In this document: positions 1 to 8,854 of the stretch, one piece after another
Layout of the letters: every line of letters starts with the position of its first letter
Numbering within the stretch: position 1 is the stretch's first letter
Source of the DNA: Pseudonocardia phyllosphaerae
GTDB taxonomy: Bacteria; Actinomycetota; Actinomycetes; Mycobacteriales; Pseudonocardiaceae
Assembly (NCBI RefSeq): GCF_046546475.1
Contig: NZ_JBKGXS010000013.1
Span: 26,733-90,732 of the forward strand
Length of the DNA stretch: 64,000 bases
Reading direction: 5' to 3'
Made by a program: the position numbers and the translations under genes
The notes under the pieces: generated by a model
The model's database searches: none
What the model saw: only the letters and a program-made list of their open reading frames with translations
What the model was told of the DNA's origin: nothing

Positions 1-1
1 C

Positions 2-1024
2 GCGGTCCGGATCGCCGTCGGCGGCATCGATCTCGTCCGCGACCGCGACGACGACGGCTGGGTCGTCCTCGAGGACAACCTGCGGGTCCCCTCCGGGATC
101 GGCTACTCGATGATGAGCCGCCGCCTGCTGCGCAGCGTGCTGCCCGACCTGGAGTCCCCCGAGGACGTCCTCGGCCTCGACGACGTGCCGGACCGGCTGC
201 GTGCCGCGCTCGCCGCCGGCGACCCCGACGGCCCGTACGGCGAGCCGGCGCTGCTCAGCGCGGGCGAGTCCGACCCCGCGTACTTCGAGCACACGCTGCT
301 GGCCGAGTCGATGGGGATCCCGCTGGTCACCCCGGCGAAGCTGCAGGTCACCGACGGCGACGTGTTCCTCGTCGCCGGAGGCGGGCGGCGCCGCCGGATC
401 ACCACCCTGTACCGCCGGATGGACGAGTCGGAGCTGGCGGTCGCGCGCGGCGCGGACAGCCGCCCGCTCGGACGGGCGCTGCTCGGGGCGATCGCACGGG
501 GCCGGGTCGCGCTGCGCAACGCGCCCGGCAACGGCGTCGCCGACGACAAGCTGGTCTACGCCTACGTCCCCGACATGATCCGCTACTACCTGAACGAGGA
601 CCCGGTGCTGGCCTCGGTGCCGACGCTGCCGTGCGTCGACCCGGCCGCCCGCGAGCAGGTCCTCGACCGGCTCGCCGAGCTGGTGCTCAAACCCGTCGAC
701 GGCTACGGCGGCGCCGGCATCCTGATCGGCCCCGACGCCACCCGCGACGAGCTGGCCGCGGCCGCCGAGGGCATCCGCGCCCGGCCCGCTGGCTGGGTCG
801 CCCAGGACCTCGTGCGGATCTCCACCCACCCCACGTTCACCGACGGTGTCCTCCAGCCACAGGCCGTCGACCTGCGGGTCTTCGCCGTCCAGTCGCCCGG
901 GCGCGGCACCCGGCCGGACGTGGACGTGCTGCCCGCGACGCTGTCCCGGGTCGCACCCCCCGGCGGGATGATCGTCAACTCCTCGCGCGGCGGCGGGGCG
1001 AAGGACACCTGGATCCTGGCCTGA
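2..1024 (+). CDS. Circularly permuted type 2 ATP-grasp protein (5' end outside window)
   Basis: The reading frame is open from base 2, so the N-terminus lies upstream; 340 residues are visible. It starts with a segment reading WVVLEDNLRVPSGIGYS and continues with LKPVDGYGGAGILIG, a DLRVF motif and a C-terminal VNSSRGGGAKDTW, all typical of the circularly permuted ATP-grasp family (DUF404/407/403 type). Members are thought to join a carboxylate to an amine at the expense of ATP; in actinobacteria they often sit beside an alpha-E protein and a transglutaminase-like protein. No such partner follows here: the next gene is convergent after only 17 bp. The substrate is unknown. Family assignment is firm, function is not. 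Confidence 0.88.
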   Translation, partial: AVRIAVGGIDLVRDRDDDGWVVLEDNLRVPSGIGYSMMSRRLLRSVLPDLESPEDVLGLDDVPDRLRAALAAGDPDGPYGEPALLSAGESDPAYFEHTLLAESMGIPLVTPAKLQVTDGDVFLVAGGGRRRRITTLYRRMDESELAVARGADSRPLGRALLGAIARGRVALRNAPGNGVADDKLVYAYVPDMIRYYLNEDPVLASVPTLPCVDPAAREQVLDRLAELVLKPVDGYGGAGILIGPDATRDELAAAAEGIRARPAGWVAQDLVRISTHPTFTDGVLQPQAVDLRVFAVQSPGRGTRPDVDVLPATLSRVAPPGGMIVNSSRGGGAKDTWILA

Positions 1025-1041
1025 GCGGCGGGCGCCGGGGG

Positions 1042-1797
1042 TCAGCTCCCGGTGGCCGCGCCGAACCAGGGCCGCGGGTCCGGGGCCTCCGGCGGCGGGA
1101 CGAGCACGACGGTGTCCAGCCCCGCCTCGCCGTAGGCGGGAACGACGTCGGCGACCGCATCGGGATCGGGGGCGGCGAGGTAGCCGACCCGCCGGAACCC
1201 CGGGCCGGGCTCGCCCAGTGCCACGGTCGCGAGAGCGTCGGCGACCTGCTCCGGGGACAGTCCCGAGTCGAGCAGGACACCGTCGCCGACCTCGCCCGCG
1301 AGCTGCAGGGTCTTCCTCCCGCGCGCGCCGACCAGTACGGGCGGCACCTGCGCGGGCGGGTGGTCCAGCGTCACGTCGTCGAGGGTGACGTAGCGCCCGT
1401 CGGTGCGGACGGTCTCGCCGGCCAGCAGATCGCGCACCGCCAGGGTGGACTCGCGCAGCAACGTCATCGGTGACTCCGCGCGGGCGCCGACCTGCCCCAT
1501 CCAGTCCAGGACGCCGTGCCCGAGCACCGGCAGGAACCGGCCGGGGAACAGCCGGGCCAGGCTCGCGAACTCCATGGCCGTCACCGCCGGGTTGCGCAAC
1601 GGCACCGGGAACAACCCCATCCCGACCTGCAGGTTCTCGCTGCGGGCCAGGGCCGAGGCCGCCGTGGCGACCCCGCCGTGCAGGAAGCAGTCCTCCCACA
1701 GCCACAGCTGTGACACCCCCGCGGCCTCGGCGTCGCCGACGACGCCGAGGAGCTCCTCGGGTGCCAGGTCCGGCCGGAACACGACTCCGATCTCCAT
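1042..1797 (-). CDS. LLM-class (luciferase-like) F420/flavin-dependent oxidoreductase
   Basis: A 251-residue protein with the TIM-barrel luciferase-like pattern: N-terminal MEIGVVF strand, SQLWLWED, an NLQVGMGLFPVPLRNP segment and a C-terminal VLVGARGRKTLQLAGEVGDGVLL motif, which is characteristic of F420-dependent members of this superfamily. I chose the ATG at 1797 because homologous starts of this family begin directly with the first barrel strand; an in-frame ATG 33 bases further upstream would add an uncharged-poor tail with no family resemblance. It would catalyse hydride transfer or monooxygenation of an unidentified substrate. It is a lone gene, convergent with the ATP-grasp gene and divergent from the amidotransferase at 1887. 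Confidence 0.85.
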   Translation of the reverse strand: MEIGVVFRPDLAPEELLGVVGDAEAAGVSQLWLWEDCFLHGGVATAASALARSENLQVGMGLFPVPLRNPAVTAMEFASLARLFPGRFLPVLGHGVLDWMGQVGARAESPMTLLRESTLAVRDLLAGETVRTDGRYVTLDDVTLDHPPAQVPPVLVGARGRKTLQLAGEVGDGVLLDSGLSPEQVADALATVALGEPGPGFRRVGYLAAPDPDAVADVVPAYGEAGLDTVVLVPPPEAPDPRPWFGAATGS

Positions 1798-1886
1798 CCG
1801 CCCACTCTGGCACGGGTGGGCAGTGGTCACCGGGCGGTAACAGCGCGGGTCTTGCGGACTCCGCGGCCGCGCCGTGAGGTGGAGGG

Positions 1887-3668
1887 GTGTGCGGGATCGC
1901 GGGTGAGCTCCGCTTCGACGACCGGCCGGCCGACGCCGAGGCGCTGGCCCGGATCACCGCCGACATGGCGCCGCGCGGACCGCACGGGCACGGCCTGCAC
2001 GTCGCCGGACCGGTCGGCCTCGGCCACCGGCGGCTGAAGGTCATCGACCTGTCCGAGTGCGGTGCGCAGCCGATGGTCGACCCCGAGCTGGGGCTGTCGC
2101 TGGTGTTCAACGGCTGCATCTACAACCACCGCGCACTGCGCGAGGAGCTGCACGCGCTGGGGTACCGGTTCTTCTCCGGCTCCGACACCGAGGTGGTGCT
2201 CAAGGCGTTCCACCACTGGGGCCCGGACTGCGTGCGCCGCTTCCACGGGATGTTCGCCTTCGCCGTGCACTCCCGCGACGACGGCTCGCTGACCCTGGCC
2301 CGCGACCGGCTCGGCATCAAGCCGCTCTACCTCACCCGCGACGCCCACCGGCTCCGCTTCGCCTCCACGCTGCCCGCGCTGCTGGCAGGCGGCGGCGTCG
2401 ACACCAGCCCGGATCCCGTTGCGCTGCACCACTACCTGAGCTTCCATGCGGTCGTCCCGCCGCCGCTGACCGTGCTGGCCGGGGTGCGGAAGCTGCCGCA
2501 GGCCACCGTCCGCGTGATCCGCCGCGACGGCCGCGAGACCGACACCTGCTACTGGCGCCCCGAGCACGTCCGGCGTCCGGAGTTCGAGGGCCTCGACGCC
2601 GCGGACTGGGCCGCGATCCTGCGCGAGAAGCTGCGGACCGCGGTGCGGCGGCGCACCGTCTCCGACGTGCCGGTCGGGGTGCTGCTCTCCGGCGGGCTCG
2701 ACTCGTCGGTGATCGTCGCGCTGCTCGCCGAGCACGGGGTGCCGAACCTGCGGACGTTCTCCGTCGGGTTCCCGCCCGCCGGCGGTGAGCAGGGCGACGA
2801 GTTCGCCTACTCCGACCTGGTGGCGCGCGAGTTCGGCACCGTCCACCACCGGATCATGATCGATCCGGCCCGGCTGCTGCCCGCCGTCGACGCGACGATC
2901 GCGGCGATGTCCGAGCCGATGACCAGCCACGACTGCGTCGCGTTCCACCTGCTGTCCGAGGACGTGTCCCCGCACGTGCGGGTCGTGCAGTCCGGGCAGG
3001 GCGCCGACGAGGTGCTGGCCGGCTACAACTGGTACCCGCCGCTGGCGCACACCCCGCGCAGCGAGGCCGCGCAGGCGTACGCGAACGTGTTCTGCGACCG
3101 CCCGCACGCCACGATGGCCGACATCCTGGAGCCCGAGCACCTGCTCGACCACGACCCGAGCCGGACGCTGATCGCCGAACACATGGGCCGCCCCGGCGCC
3201 GCCACCGCCGTCGACGCCGCGCTGCGGCTCGACACCGGCGTGATGCTCGTCGACGACCCGGTGAAGCGGGTCGACAACATGACGATGGCCTGGGGCGTCG
3301 AGGCACGGACCCCGTTCCTGGACCACGAGCTCGTCGAGACCATGGCCGCCTGCCCGCCCGAGCTGCAGCTCGCCAACGGCGGGAAGGGTGTGCTGAAGGA
3401 CGCCGCGCGCGGGCTCGTGCCGGACGCCGTGATCGACCGGCGCAAGGGGTACTTTCCGGTTCCGGCGATCCGGCACCTGGACGGCGGGCTGCTGGAGCGG
3501 GTGCGCGAGGCGGTCACCGACCCGCGGGCCCGCAAGCGCGGCCTGGTCCGCGACGACTGGGTCGACCGGATGCTGCGCGACCCGAACGCGCACCGGACGA
3601 CCTTCGGTGCGAACGCGTTGTGGCAGGTCGCGGTGCTGGAGATGTGGCTGCAGGAACGGGGGTTGTGA
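1887..3668 (+). CDS. Asparagine synthase-type amidotransferase, N-acetylglutaminylglutamine amidotransferase (NAGGN) type
   Basis: 593 residues beginning M-C-G-I-A-G, so Cys2 is available as the class II glutaminase nucleophile. The N-terminal Ntn glutaminase domain (about 1-210) is followed by an ATP-pyrophosphatase domain with the SGGLDSS P-loop at residue 268. A GQGADEVLAGYNWYPPL segment is, from memory, typical of the amidotransferase of the NAGGN osmoprotectant trio rather than of ordinary AsnB. The family transfers ammonia from glutamine to an activated carboxylate. The usual trio partners (a GNAT/ATP-grasp fusion and an M42 peptidase) are absent; instead an S9 peptidase starts one base after the stop. 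The GTG start at 1887 leaves the catalytic Cys at position 2, which fixes it. AsnB proper is the alternative. Confidence 0.88.
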   Translation: MCGIAGELRFDDRPADAEALARITADMAPRGPHGHGLHVAGPVGLGHRRLKVIDLSECGAQPMVDPELGLSLVFNGCIYNHRALREELHALGYRFFSGSDTEVVLKAFHHWGPDCVRRFHGMFAFAVHSRDDGSLTLARDRLGIKPLYLTRDAHRLRFASTLPALLAGGGVDTSPDPVALHHYLSFHAVVPPPLTVLAGVRKLPQATVRVIRRDGRETDTCYWRPEHVRRPEFEGLDAADWAAILREKLRTAVRRRTVSDVPVGVLLSGGLDSSVIVALLAEHGVPNLRTFSVGFPPAGGEQGDEFAYSDLVAREFGTVHHRIMIDPARLLPAVDATIAAMSEPMTSHDCVAFHLLSEDVSPHVRVVQSGQGADEVLAGYNWYPPLAHTPRSEAAQAYANVFCDRPHATMADILEPEHLLDHDPSRTLIAEHMGRPGAATAVDAALRLDTGVMLVDDPVKRVDNMTMAWGVEARTPFLDHELVETMAACPPELQLANGGKGVLKDAARGLVPDAVIDRRKGYFPVPAIRHLDGGLLERVREAVTDPRARKRGLVRDDWVDRMLRDPNAHRTTFGANALWQVAVLEMWLQERGL

Positions 3669-3669
3669 C

Positions 3670-5490
3670 GTGCACGGTGCCGGCCCCGACGCGCCCGCGC
3701 ACCACTCACCCGTCCCGTCACCGGACGGGACGCTGCTCGCCTGGATCTCCGACGTCACCGGGCGCCCGCGGGTGCACGTGGCACCGCTGCCCTCCGCCGG
3801 CCCCGTCACCGGCGGCCGGGTGCTCGACGCCGGGGGCATCGACCGTCCCGACGCCGTCTCCCTGGCCTGGTCCCCCGACGGCGGGCGGGTCGCGGCCGAG
3901 ATCGCCCCGTCCGGCGGCGACCGGCACCGGGTGCTCGTGCTGGACCCGGCGGGCGGGCCCGCCACCGAGATCGCCCCGGCTGCGGCCTGCGTGACCCTCG
4001 GGGCGTGGTCGCCGACCGGGCGCCACCTCGGCGTGACCCTCTTCCCCGGCTCCGGCGACCCCGCCGCCGACGGCTACGGCGCAGGCACCGCCTGCCTGGT
4101 CGACACCCGCGACGGGTCCTCGGTCGTCGTCGGCAGCGGGCAGGCCGCGGCGGTGCAGGCGATCTCCGCCGACGCCCGCCGCGTCGTGCTGCGCACCGGA
4201 CGCCGCGGCGAGCGCCGCCTGGAGCTGCTCGACCTGCACACCGGCAGCCGCGACCGGCTCGTCGGCGGCCGCGCGTTCGTCGCGACGGCACGGTTCGGCA
4301 CGTCACCGGGCACGCTGTGGGTGCACACCGACGCCGGACGCGAGCACGCGGCGCTGCTCGCCGTCGCACTCGGGCCCGCCGCGGACCACCGGATCGCCCC
4401 GGCCCGCGTCGTCGCCGGACGGTCCGACGCCGACCTCGACGTGGCCGCGCTGGACCCGTCCAGCACGCACGCCGTGCTCGTCTGGAACGCCGGTGGGCGC
4501 ACCGAGCTGGAGGTCGCCGACCTGCGCGGCGGGCGGCCCAGGGGCCTCGCCGCACCGATGGACGTCGTGACCGGGGTGAGCGTGACCCGCGACGGCCGGT
4601 CGGTGCTGGTCGCGGGCCACTCGCCGGGCGCCCCGCCGCACGTCGTCCGGGTGCCGCTCGACGGGTCCGCTCCGGCCACCCCGCTGCTGCCCGCGACCCC
4701 GTGGCGCACCACCACCCGGCCCGAGCCGGTCGCCTTCGACGCCGAGGACGGCCTGGAGCTGCGCGGCTGGCTGCACCGCCCCGCCGCGCCGAACGGCGTC
4801 GGGCTGCTGTGGTTCCACGGCGGCCCGGAGTCCGAGGAACGCCCCGGCTGGGCACCGCTCATGGCGGCGCTCGCCGCGGCCGGGGTCACCGTGCTCACCC
4901 CGAACGTCCGCGGCTCCTCCGGGCGCGGCGACACCTTCGCCCGGCTCGACGACCGGGAGCTCCGCCCGTTCTCGCTCACCGACGTGCGGGCCTCGGCCCG
5001 GTTCCTGGCCGGCACCGGCGGCGTCGAACGGGTGGTGGTGGCGGGCCGGTCCTACGGCGGATTCCTCACCCTGGCCGCGCTGACCCGGTTCCCGGAGCTG
5101 TTCGCCGCCGGCGTCGACGTCTGCGGGATGTCCGATCTGCCCGCCTTCTACGCCGGCACCGAGCCGTGGATCGCCGGGCCCGCCGTGCCCGAGTACGGCG
5201 ACCCGCGTACCGACCGCGCCCTGCTCGACGAGCTGTCCCCGCTCGCCGACGCCGCGACGATCACCGCGCCGCTGCTGGTGGTGCACGGCGAGCACGACAC
5301 GAACGTCCCGGTCGGGCAGGCGCACGCGATCGTCGACGCGCTGACCGGGCGCGGGCGGCCGGTGGAGCTGCTGCTCGTGCCGGACGAGGGCCACGAGATC
5401 GCCGACCGTGCCACCCGGGCCGCGACGAACGAGCGGATCGTGGCGTGGGTGTGCGCGGCGGCCGGGCGGCCCGCGGTCAGCCCGGGCTGA
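3670..5490 (+). CDS. S9-family serine peptidase (prolyl oligopeptidase-like)
   Basis: 606 residues from a GTG one base after the amidotransferase stop, so the two are translationally coupled. The first two thirds form a beta-propeller-like region with repeated SPDG/SPTG motifs; the C-terminal third is an alpha/beta hydrolase with the nucleophile in GRSYGGF, the acid in HGEHDTNVP and the histidine in DEGHEI. The family cleaves short peptides, commonly after proline, usually in the cytoplasm; no signal peptide is visible. Its link to the amidotransferase suggests it could trim or recycle a small peptide-like product such as the acylated dipeptide amide. That role is inference; the peptidase family itself is clear. 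Confidence 0.9.
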   Translation: MHGAGPDAPAHHSPVPSPDGTLLAWISDVTGRPRVHVAPLPSAGPVTGGRVLDAGGIDRPDAVSLAWSPDGGRVAAEIAPSGGDRHRVLVLDPAGGPATEIAPAAACVTLGAWSPTGRHLGVTLFPGSGDPAADGYGAGTACLVDTRDGSSVVVGSGQAAAVQAISADARRVVLRTGRRGERRLELLDLHTGSRDRLVGGRAFVATARFGTSPGTLWVHTDAGREHAALLAVALGPAADHRIAPARVVAGRSDADLDVAALDPSSTHAVLVWNAGGRTELEVADLRGGRPRGLAAPMDVVTGVSVTRDGRSVLVAGHSPGAPPHVVRVPLDGSAPATPLLPATPWRTTTRPEPVAFDAEDGLELRGWLHRPAAPNGVGLLWFHGGPESEERPGWAPLMAALAAAGVTVLTPNVRGSSGRGDTFARLDDRELRPFSLTDVRASARFLAGTGGVERVVVAGRSYGGFLTLAALTRFPELFAAGVDVCGMSDLPAFYAGTEPWIAGPAVPEYGDPRTDRALLDELSPLADAATITAPLLVVHGEHDTNVPVGQAHAIVDALTGRGRPVELLLVPDEGHEIADRATRAATNERIVAWVCAAAGRPAVSPG

Positions 5491-5493
5491 GCG

Positions 5494-7104
5494 TCAGGCC
5501 TGGCTGAACGACTGCAGGACCTCGCGGTTCTGCCCGTCGGTGCCGACGACGAACCGGTAGTTCTCCCGGCTCTGCGACCCGTCGGCGCGCTGGAACACCA
5601 CCGTCGCGGTGACGGTGTTCGGCCCGGCGTTGCGCAGCTGCTCGGCGTAGACCACCCGCATCTGGCTGTAGAACGCGCGGTAGCCGGAGATGCCGCCGGA
5701 CTGTGCCTGGGCCTGCGGGCTCAGCTTCGCGAACGCACCGTCGATGTCGTCGGGCAGCATCCGGTAGTAGTTCTGCACGAACGACACCGGGTCGGCGACC
5801 ATCCCGGCACCGGTCGTCGGGGCAGGCGTGGTGGTCGGCGGCGGCGTGGTCGGCGTCGGGGACGCCGAGGTCGGCGGTGCGGTCGTCGGGGCCGGGGCGG
5901 GAGCCGGCGCGGGCTCCGTCGGGGCGGCGGCGACCGGCGGCGGGGTCTGCTGGTTGCTGCGGACGGCACCGATCGCGATCCCGCCGACGGCGACGACCAG
6001 CAGCACGGCGGCGATCGCCAGGATCACCGGCAGCCGGGTGCGGTTGCCGCGCCTCGCGCCGCCCTTCGCCGCGGCGGCGCCACCGGGGATGACCTGCGGG
6101 GTCGGGACGGGCGCGTCGGCGACGGTACCGCCGTCGTGCGCGGCCGGGACGACGGCGCTGTCAGCTCTGCCGGCACCGTCGGCACCGTCGGCGCTGTCGG
6201 CACCGTCGTGGGCGCCGTCCCCGAGGGCCCCGCCATGAGCGCCGTCGGAGGGTGCGGCGAGGCCTGCGACCGAGCGGCCGGCCGCGATCCGGGCCAGCGC
6301 GTCCCGGGCCTGGGCGGCGCTGGGCCGCTCCTCCGGGTCGTTGGCGAGCAGCCGCATCAGCAGCGCGGTCAGCGGACCGGCGTGCTGCGGCGGGGTGATC
6401 TGGCCGGTCGCGACCTTGTGCAGCAGGGCGTAGGCGTTGTCGTCGAGCCCGAACGGCGGCTCGCCCTCGACGGCGGCGTAGAGCGTGGCGCCCAGGGCGA
6501 ACACGTCCGAGGCGGCCGTCGGCTCCTGCCCGCGGGCGACCTCGGGCGCGAGGAACGCAGGCGTCCCGGCGATCACGCCGGTGCGGGTGAGCTGCACGTC
6601 GTCGACGGCACGGGACACACCGAAGTCGGTGATCTTGGCCCGGCCGTCCTCGGCGATCAGGACGTTGCCCGGCTTGATGTCGCGGTGCACGACCCCCGCG
6701 GTGTGCGCGGCGGCCAGCCCGTCGGCGACCTGGCGCCCGATCGCGGCGGCCTCCCGCGGCGGGATCGGGCCCTTCTCGGCGAGCACCGCGGCCAGCGAGC
6801 GCGACGGCAGGTACTCCATGACCAGCCACGGCCGCTCGTCGTGCACCACGACGTCGAACATCGAGATGACGTGCGCGTGCTGCAGCCGGGCACCGATCCG
6901 GCCCTCCCGCAGGATCCGCTGCCGGGACTCCTCGAGCTGCTCCGCCGACGGCACGGCGGCCGCGAGGAGCTCCTTCACGGCCACGGTGCGGTTCAGCAGC
7001 TCGTCCGTGCCCCGCCAGACGGCACCCATCGCTCCGGCACCGATCCGCTCGTCGAGCCGGTAGCGGTTCCCGATCCGGAGGGAGTCGGGGGAGGGCGAGC
7101 TCAT
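5494..7104 (-). CDS. PknB-type transmembrane Ser/Thr protein kinase with NTF2-like C-terminal domain
   Basis: 536 residues from the ATG at 7104; a further ATG upstream has no family similarity. The N-terminal kinase domain (about 10-270) shows IGAGAMGAVWRG, AVKELL, HRDIKPGN, DFG and GTPAFLAPE, so all catalytic residues are present. An acidic and proline-rich linker leads to one membrane helix (VILAIAAVLLVVAVGG), then a Thr/Pro-rich stalk and an extracytoplasmic tail of about 100 residues (FVQNYYRMLPDDIDGAF) that resembles NTF2-like folds of actinobacterial kinases and secreted proteins. It probably senses a cell-envelope signal. It ends three bases from the convergent S9 peptidase gene, and stands alone on its strand. 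Confidence 0.92.
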   Translation of the reverse strand: MSSPSPDSLRIGNRYRLDERIGAGAMGAVWRGTDELLNRTVAVKELLAAAVPSAEQLEESRQRILREGRIGARLQHAHVISMFDVVVHDERPWLVMEYLPSRSLAAVLAEKGPIPPREAAAIGRQVADGLAAAHTAGVVHRDIKPGNVLIAEDGRAKITDFGVSRAVDDVQLTRTGVIAGTPAFLAPEVARGQEPTAASDVFALGATLYAAVEGEPPFGLDDNAYALLHKVATGQITPPQHAGPLTALLMRLLANDPEERPSAAQARDALARIAAGRSVAGLAAPSDGAHGGALGDGAHDGADSADGADGAGRADSAVVPAAHDGGTVADAPVPTPQVIPGGAAAAKGGARRGNRTRLPVILAIAAVLLVVAVGGIAIGAVRSNQQTPPPVAAAPTEPAPAPAPAPTTAPPTSASPTPTTPPPTTTPAPTTGAGMVADPVSFVQNYYRMLPDDIDGAFAKLSPQAQAQSGGISGYRAFYSQMRVVYAEQLRNAGPNTVTATVVFQRADGSQSRENYRFVVGTDGQNREVLQSFSQA

Positions 7105-7243
7105 GAGGTCCAAGGGTAGTGATCCGGGGAGGGCGCACGGCGAGCAGGGCACCGGCCCGGGGGACGGGCCGGAAGGACGTCGAGACTACGCGTCCCCTCC
7201 TCCCCCATCGAGGCTCCACGCCGTAGGCCACCGGAGTGACCTG

Positions 7244-8239
7244 TCACCGGGGCAACCCCAGTTTGGCCGCACAGGCCGGCCACGATCCGTAACTGCCCCG
7301 GGCACTGCGAACGCGCTCCGCGACCGCGATCTGCTGTTCGCGGGTCGCCCGGTCGGCGGTCGGCGCGTACGCCGTTCCGCCGAACTCCTTCCAGGTGGTG
7401 CGATCGAACTGGAGGCCGCCGTAGTAGCCGTTGCCGGTGGAGATGGCCCAGTTGCCGGTCGACTCGCAGTGGGCGATGCGGTCCCAGGTGGAGTTCTTCG
7501 CGACGGGCGGGGCGGCGGGCTGCGCTGCCCTCTTCGCGGGCTGTTCGGCCTTCTTCCCGGGCTTCTTCCCCGGCTGCTCGGCCTGCTTCCCGGCCTGCTT
7601 CCCGGGCTTCTGCTCGGCCTTCTTCCCGGGTTTGCCCGGGGTCGCGGGCTGCTTGGGGTCGCCGCGGAAGGTCCGGCCGTCCGGGTCGGCGCCGGACGCC
7701 GGCTGCTCCCCCGCCTCGGCTTTCTCGGCCTTCTTCCCGCCCGGCTCCCCCGCCTGTCCCCCGGTCCCGATCGCCGTCCGGATCTGGGCGAGGTCCGGCT
7801 CGCCGTAGCCCGCGGCCACGTCGTCGACGACCAGCACCCAGTCCCGCACCCCGCCGTCGGGCACGGCGAACCGCACCACCCCGGCGCTGTCCAGCTCCGC
7901 GAGCCGCAGCACCTGCCCGGACGCGGGGTCCACCCACCAGGGGCGGACCCGCGTCCCGGCCAGCAGGTCCAGGTCCAGCTGGATGTCCGCGCCGGTCGGC
8001 GTGTGCGCCAGCGCGTACGACCCGTCGTCGGCACTCGCCACGTCCACCCGGCCCGCCGCCGCGGCCCGGACGGTGAACCCGCCGTCGCGGTAGGGGCTGA
8101 CCGCCGCCCGCGCGGCACCGAACTCGGGCGGCTCGGTGGCCAGCGCCACCTGGCTCCCGACGACGGCGCCGGCCACGGCCAGCACCGCCCCGACCACCGA
8201 CGCCACCCGCCGCAGGGGAAGTCCCACCATCTCGTCCAC
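7244..8239 (-). CDS. Secreted Rpf-like transglycosylase with Lys/Pro-rich linker
   Basis: 331 residues. An N-terminal hydrophobic segment (VASVVGAVLAVAGAVVG) acts as signal peptide or anchor. Residues of about 50-130 form a beta-rich domain with VRPWWVDPASGQVLRL, which recalls the putative collagen-binding module appended to some glycosidases (tentative). A low-complexity KPGKKAEQ-type linker follows. The last 80 residues are an Rpf/transglycosylase-like domain: WDRIAHCESTGNW carries the catalytic glutamate, and YYGGLQF, TREQQIAVAERV and a second cysteine complete it. It would cleave peptidoglycan and support growth or resuscitation. The start is a GTG at 8239 or the ATG nine bases later. No c-di-AMP riboswitch of the kind often upstream of rpf genes could be recognised. 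Confidence 0.88.
   Translation of the reverse strand: MDEMVGLPLRRVASVVGAVLAVAGAVVGSQVALATEPPEFGAARAAVSPYRDGGFTVRAAAAGRVDVASADDGSYALAHTPTGADIQLDLDLLAGTRVRPWWVDPASGQVLRLAELDSAGVVRFAVPDGGVRDWVLVVDDVAAGYGEPDLAQIRTAIGTGGQAGEPGGKKAEKAEAGEQPASGADPDGRTFRGDPKQPATPGKPGKKAEQKPGKQAGKQAEQPGKKPGKKAEQPAKRAAQPAAPPVAKNSTWDRIAHCESTGNWAISTGNGYYGGLQFDRTTWKEFGGTAYAPTADRATREQQIAVAERVRSARGSYGSWPACAAKLGLPR
7531..7640 (-). repeat. Short coding tandem repeat (KPGKKAEQ-type)
   Basis: Degenerate repeats built around cttcttcccgg and ctgctcggcc units inside the Rpf-like gene. They encode alternating Lys-Pro-Gly and Ala-Glu-Gln blocks that link the N-terminal domain to the lytic domain. Such linkers are flexible and charged, and may bind wall polymers. 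The repeat is prone to length change by slippage. Confidence 0.75.
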
Positions 8240-8378
8240 GGCGGGGACGGTCCTCGGCGGGCGCGCTCACCGGGCCGGAACGGTGTACCTCGTTCGCGAT
8301 CGCGACCAGGCGGACGCTGGCCATCCCTCTCTCCGCGCCTTAACCTGTGAGCGCAATGCGATGCATTACGATATGGGA

Positions 8379-8501
8379 ATGTCGTGGCGGGAGATCCGGT
8401 GGAGCGAAGCAAGCGAGGTCCACATCGCGCGTCACGATGTCGCCCCCGGCGAGGTCGAGCAGGTGGTCAACACGCGGGCATTCGACCGCCGCGGCTTCTA
8501 G
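8379..8501 (+). pseudogene. Truncated BrnT/DUF4258-like toxin gene
   Basis: A 40-residue frame starting MSWREIRW and continuing SEASEVHIARHDVAPGEVEQVVN matches the first half of small BrnT-like toxins (usual length about 85-100 residues), including the conserved HIxRHxV and EVEEVVN pattern. It then ends early at 8501 after a short unrelated tail, losing the catalytic core strands. An intact ribbon-helix-helix antitoxin gene lies 46 bases downstream, the normal order for this module. A short inverted repeat AATGC-GAT-GCATT at 8355-8367 lies just upstream and could be the old antitoxin operator. I read this as a decayed toxin. A functional 40-residue peptide cannot be excluded. Confidence 0.6.
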
Positions 8502-8547
8502 AAATCGGATGACCAGCCCCACCACGACCGGACCGGAGGCCAGCGCC

Positions 8548-8838
8548 ATGACTCAGGACGAGATCGACCAACTGCGCGAGCACTACGACTACACCGACCT
8601 CAGCGACAGCATCGAGCGTGCGGCCGCCGAGACCGACGTCGAGCCGAATCCCATGGTCACGACGTCGCTGCGCCTGCCCAAGGATGTGCTCGACTGGGTC
8701 CGCGAGCAGGCCGACGCCCAGCACGTGAAGCCGACCGCTCTGGTCCGCCGCTGGATCGAGGAGCGGCGGACCGCGAGCAGTTCGGTCGAGGACCGGCTGT
8801 CCCGGTTGGAGAACGCCGTCTTCGACCGGGCCTCCTGA
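8548..8838 (+). CDS. CopG/BrnA-like ribbon-helix-helix antitoxin
   Basis: 96 residues starting MTQDEIDQLREHYDYTDLSDSIE. The middle has the ribbon-helix-helix signature VTTSLRLPKDVLDWVREQADAQHVKPTALVRRWIEE: a beta strand followed by two helices, as in antitoxins that neutralise BrnT-like ribonucleases and repress their own operon. A GGAGG at 8535-8539 is a good ribosome binding site. Its partner toxin upstream is truncated, so the protein may now be an orphan repressor or an anti-toxin that protects against a related toxin entering the cell. The family assignment is fairly secure; the current role is inference. Confidence 0.8.
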   Translation: MTQDEIDQLREHYDYTDLSDSIERAAAETDVEPNPMVTTSLRLPKDVLDWVREQADAQHVKPTALVRRWIEERRTASSSVEDRLSRLENAVFDRAS

Positions 8839-8854
8839 CCCGGGAGCTGCTACC

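Noticed and set aside
7531..7640. Repeats that might resemble a CRISPR or VNTR array
   Set aside because: The repeats are short, contiguous, in frame and encode the Lys/Pro linker; there are no unique spacers. No CRISPR array was seen in the window.
8240..8378. Possible c-di-AMP riboswitch before the Rpf-like gene
   Set aside because: Riboswitches of this class often precede rpf genes, but I could not find its conserved stretches in the 140 bases available.
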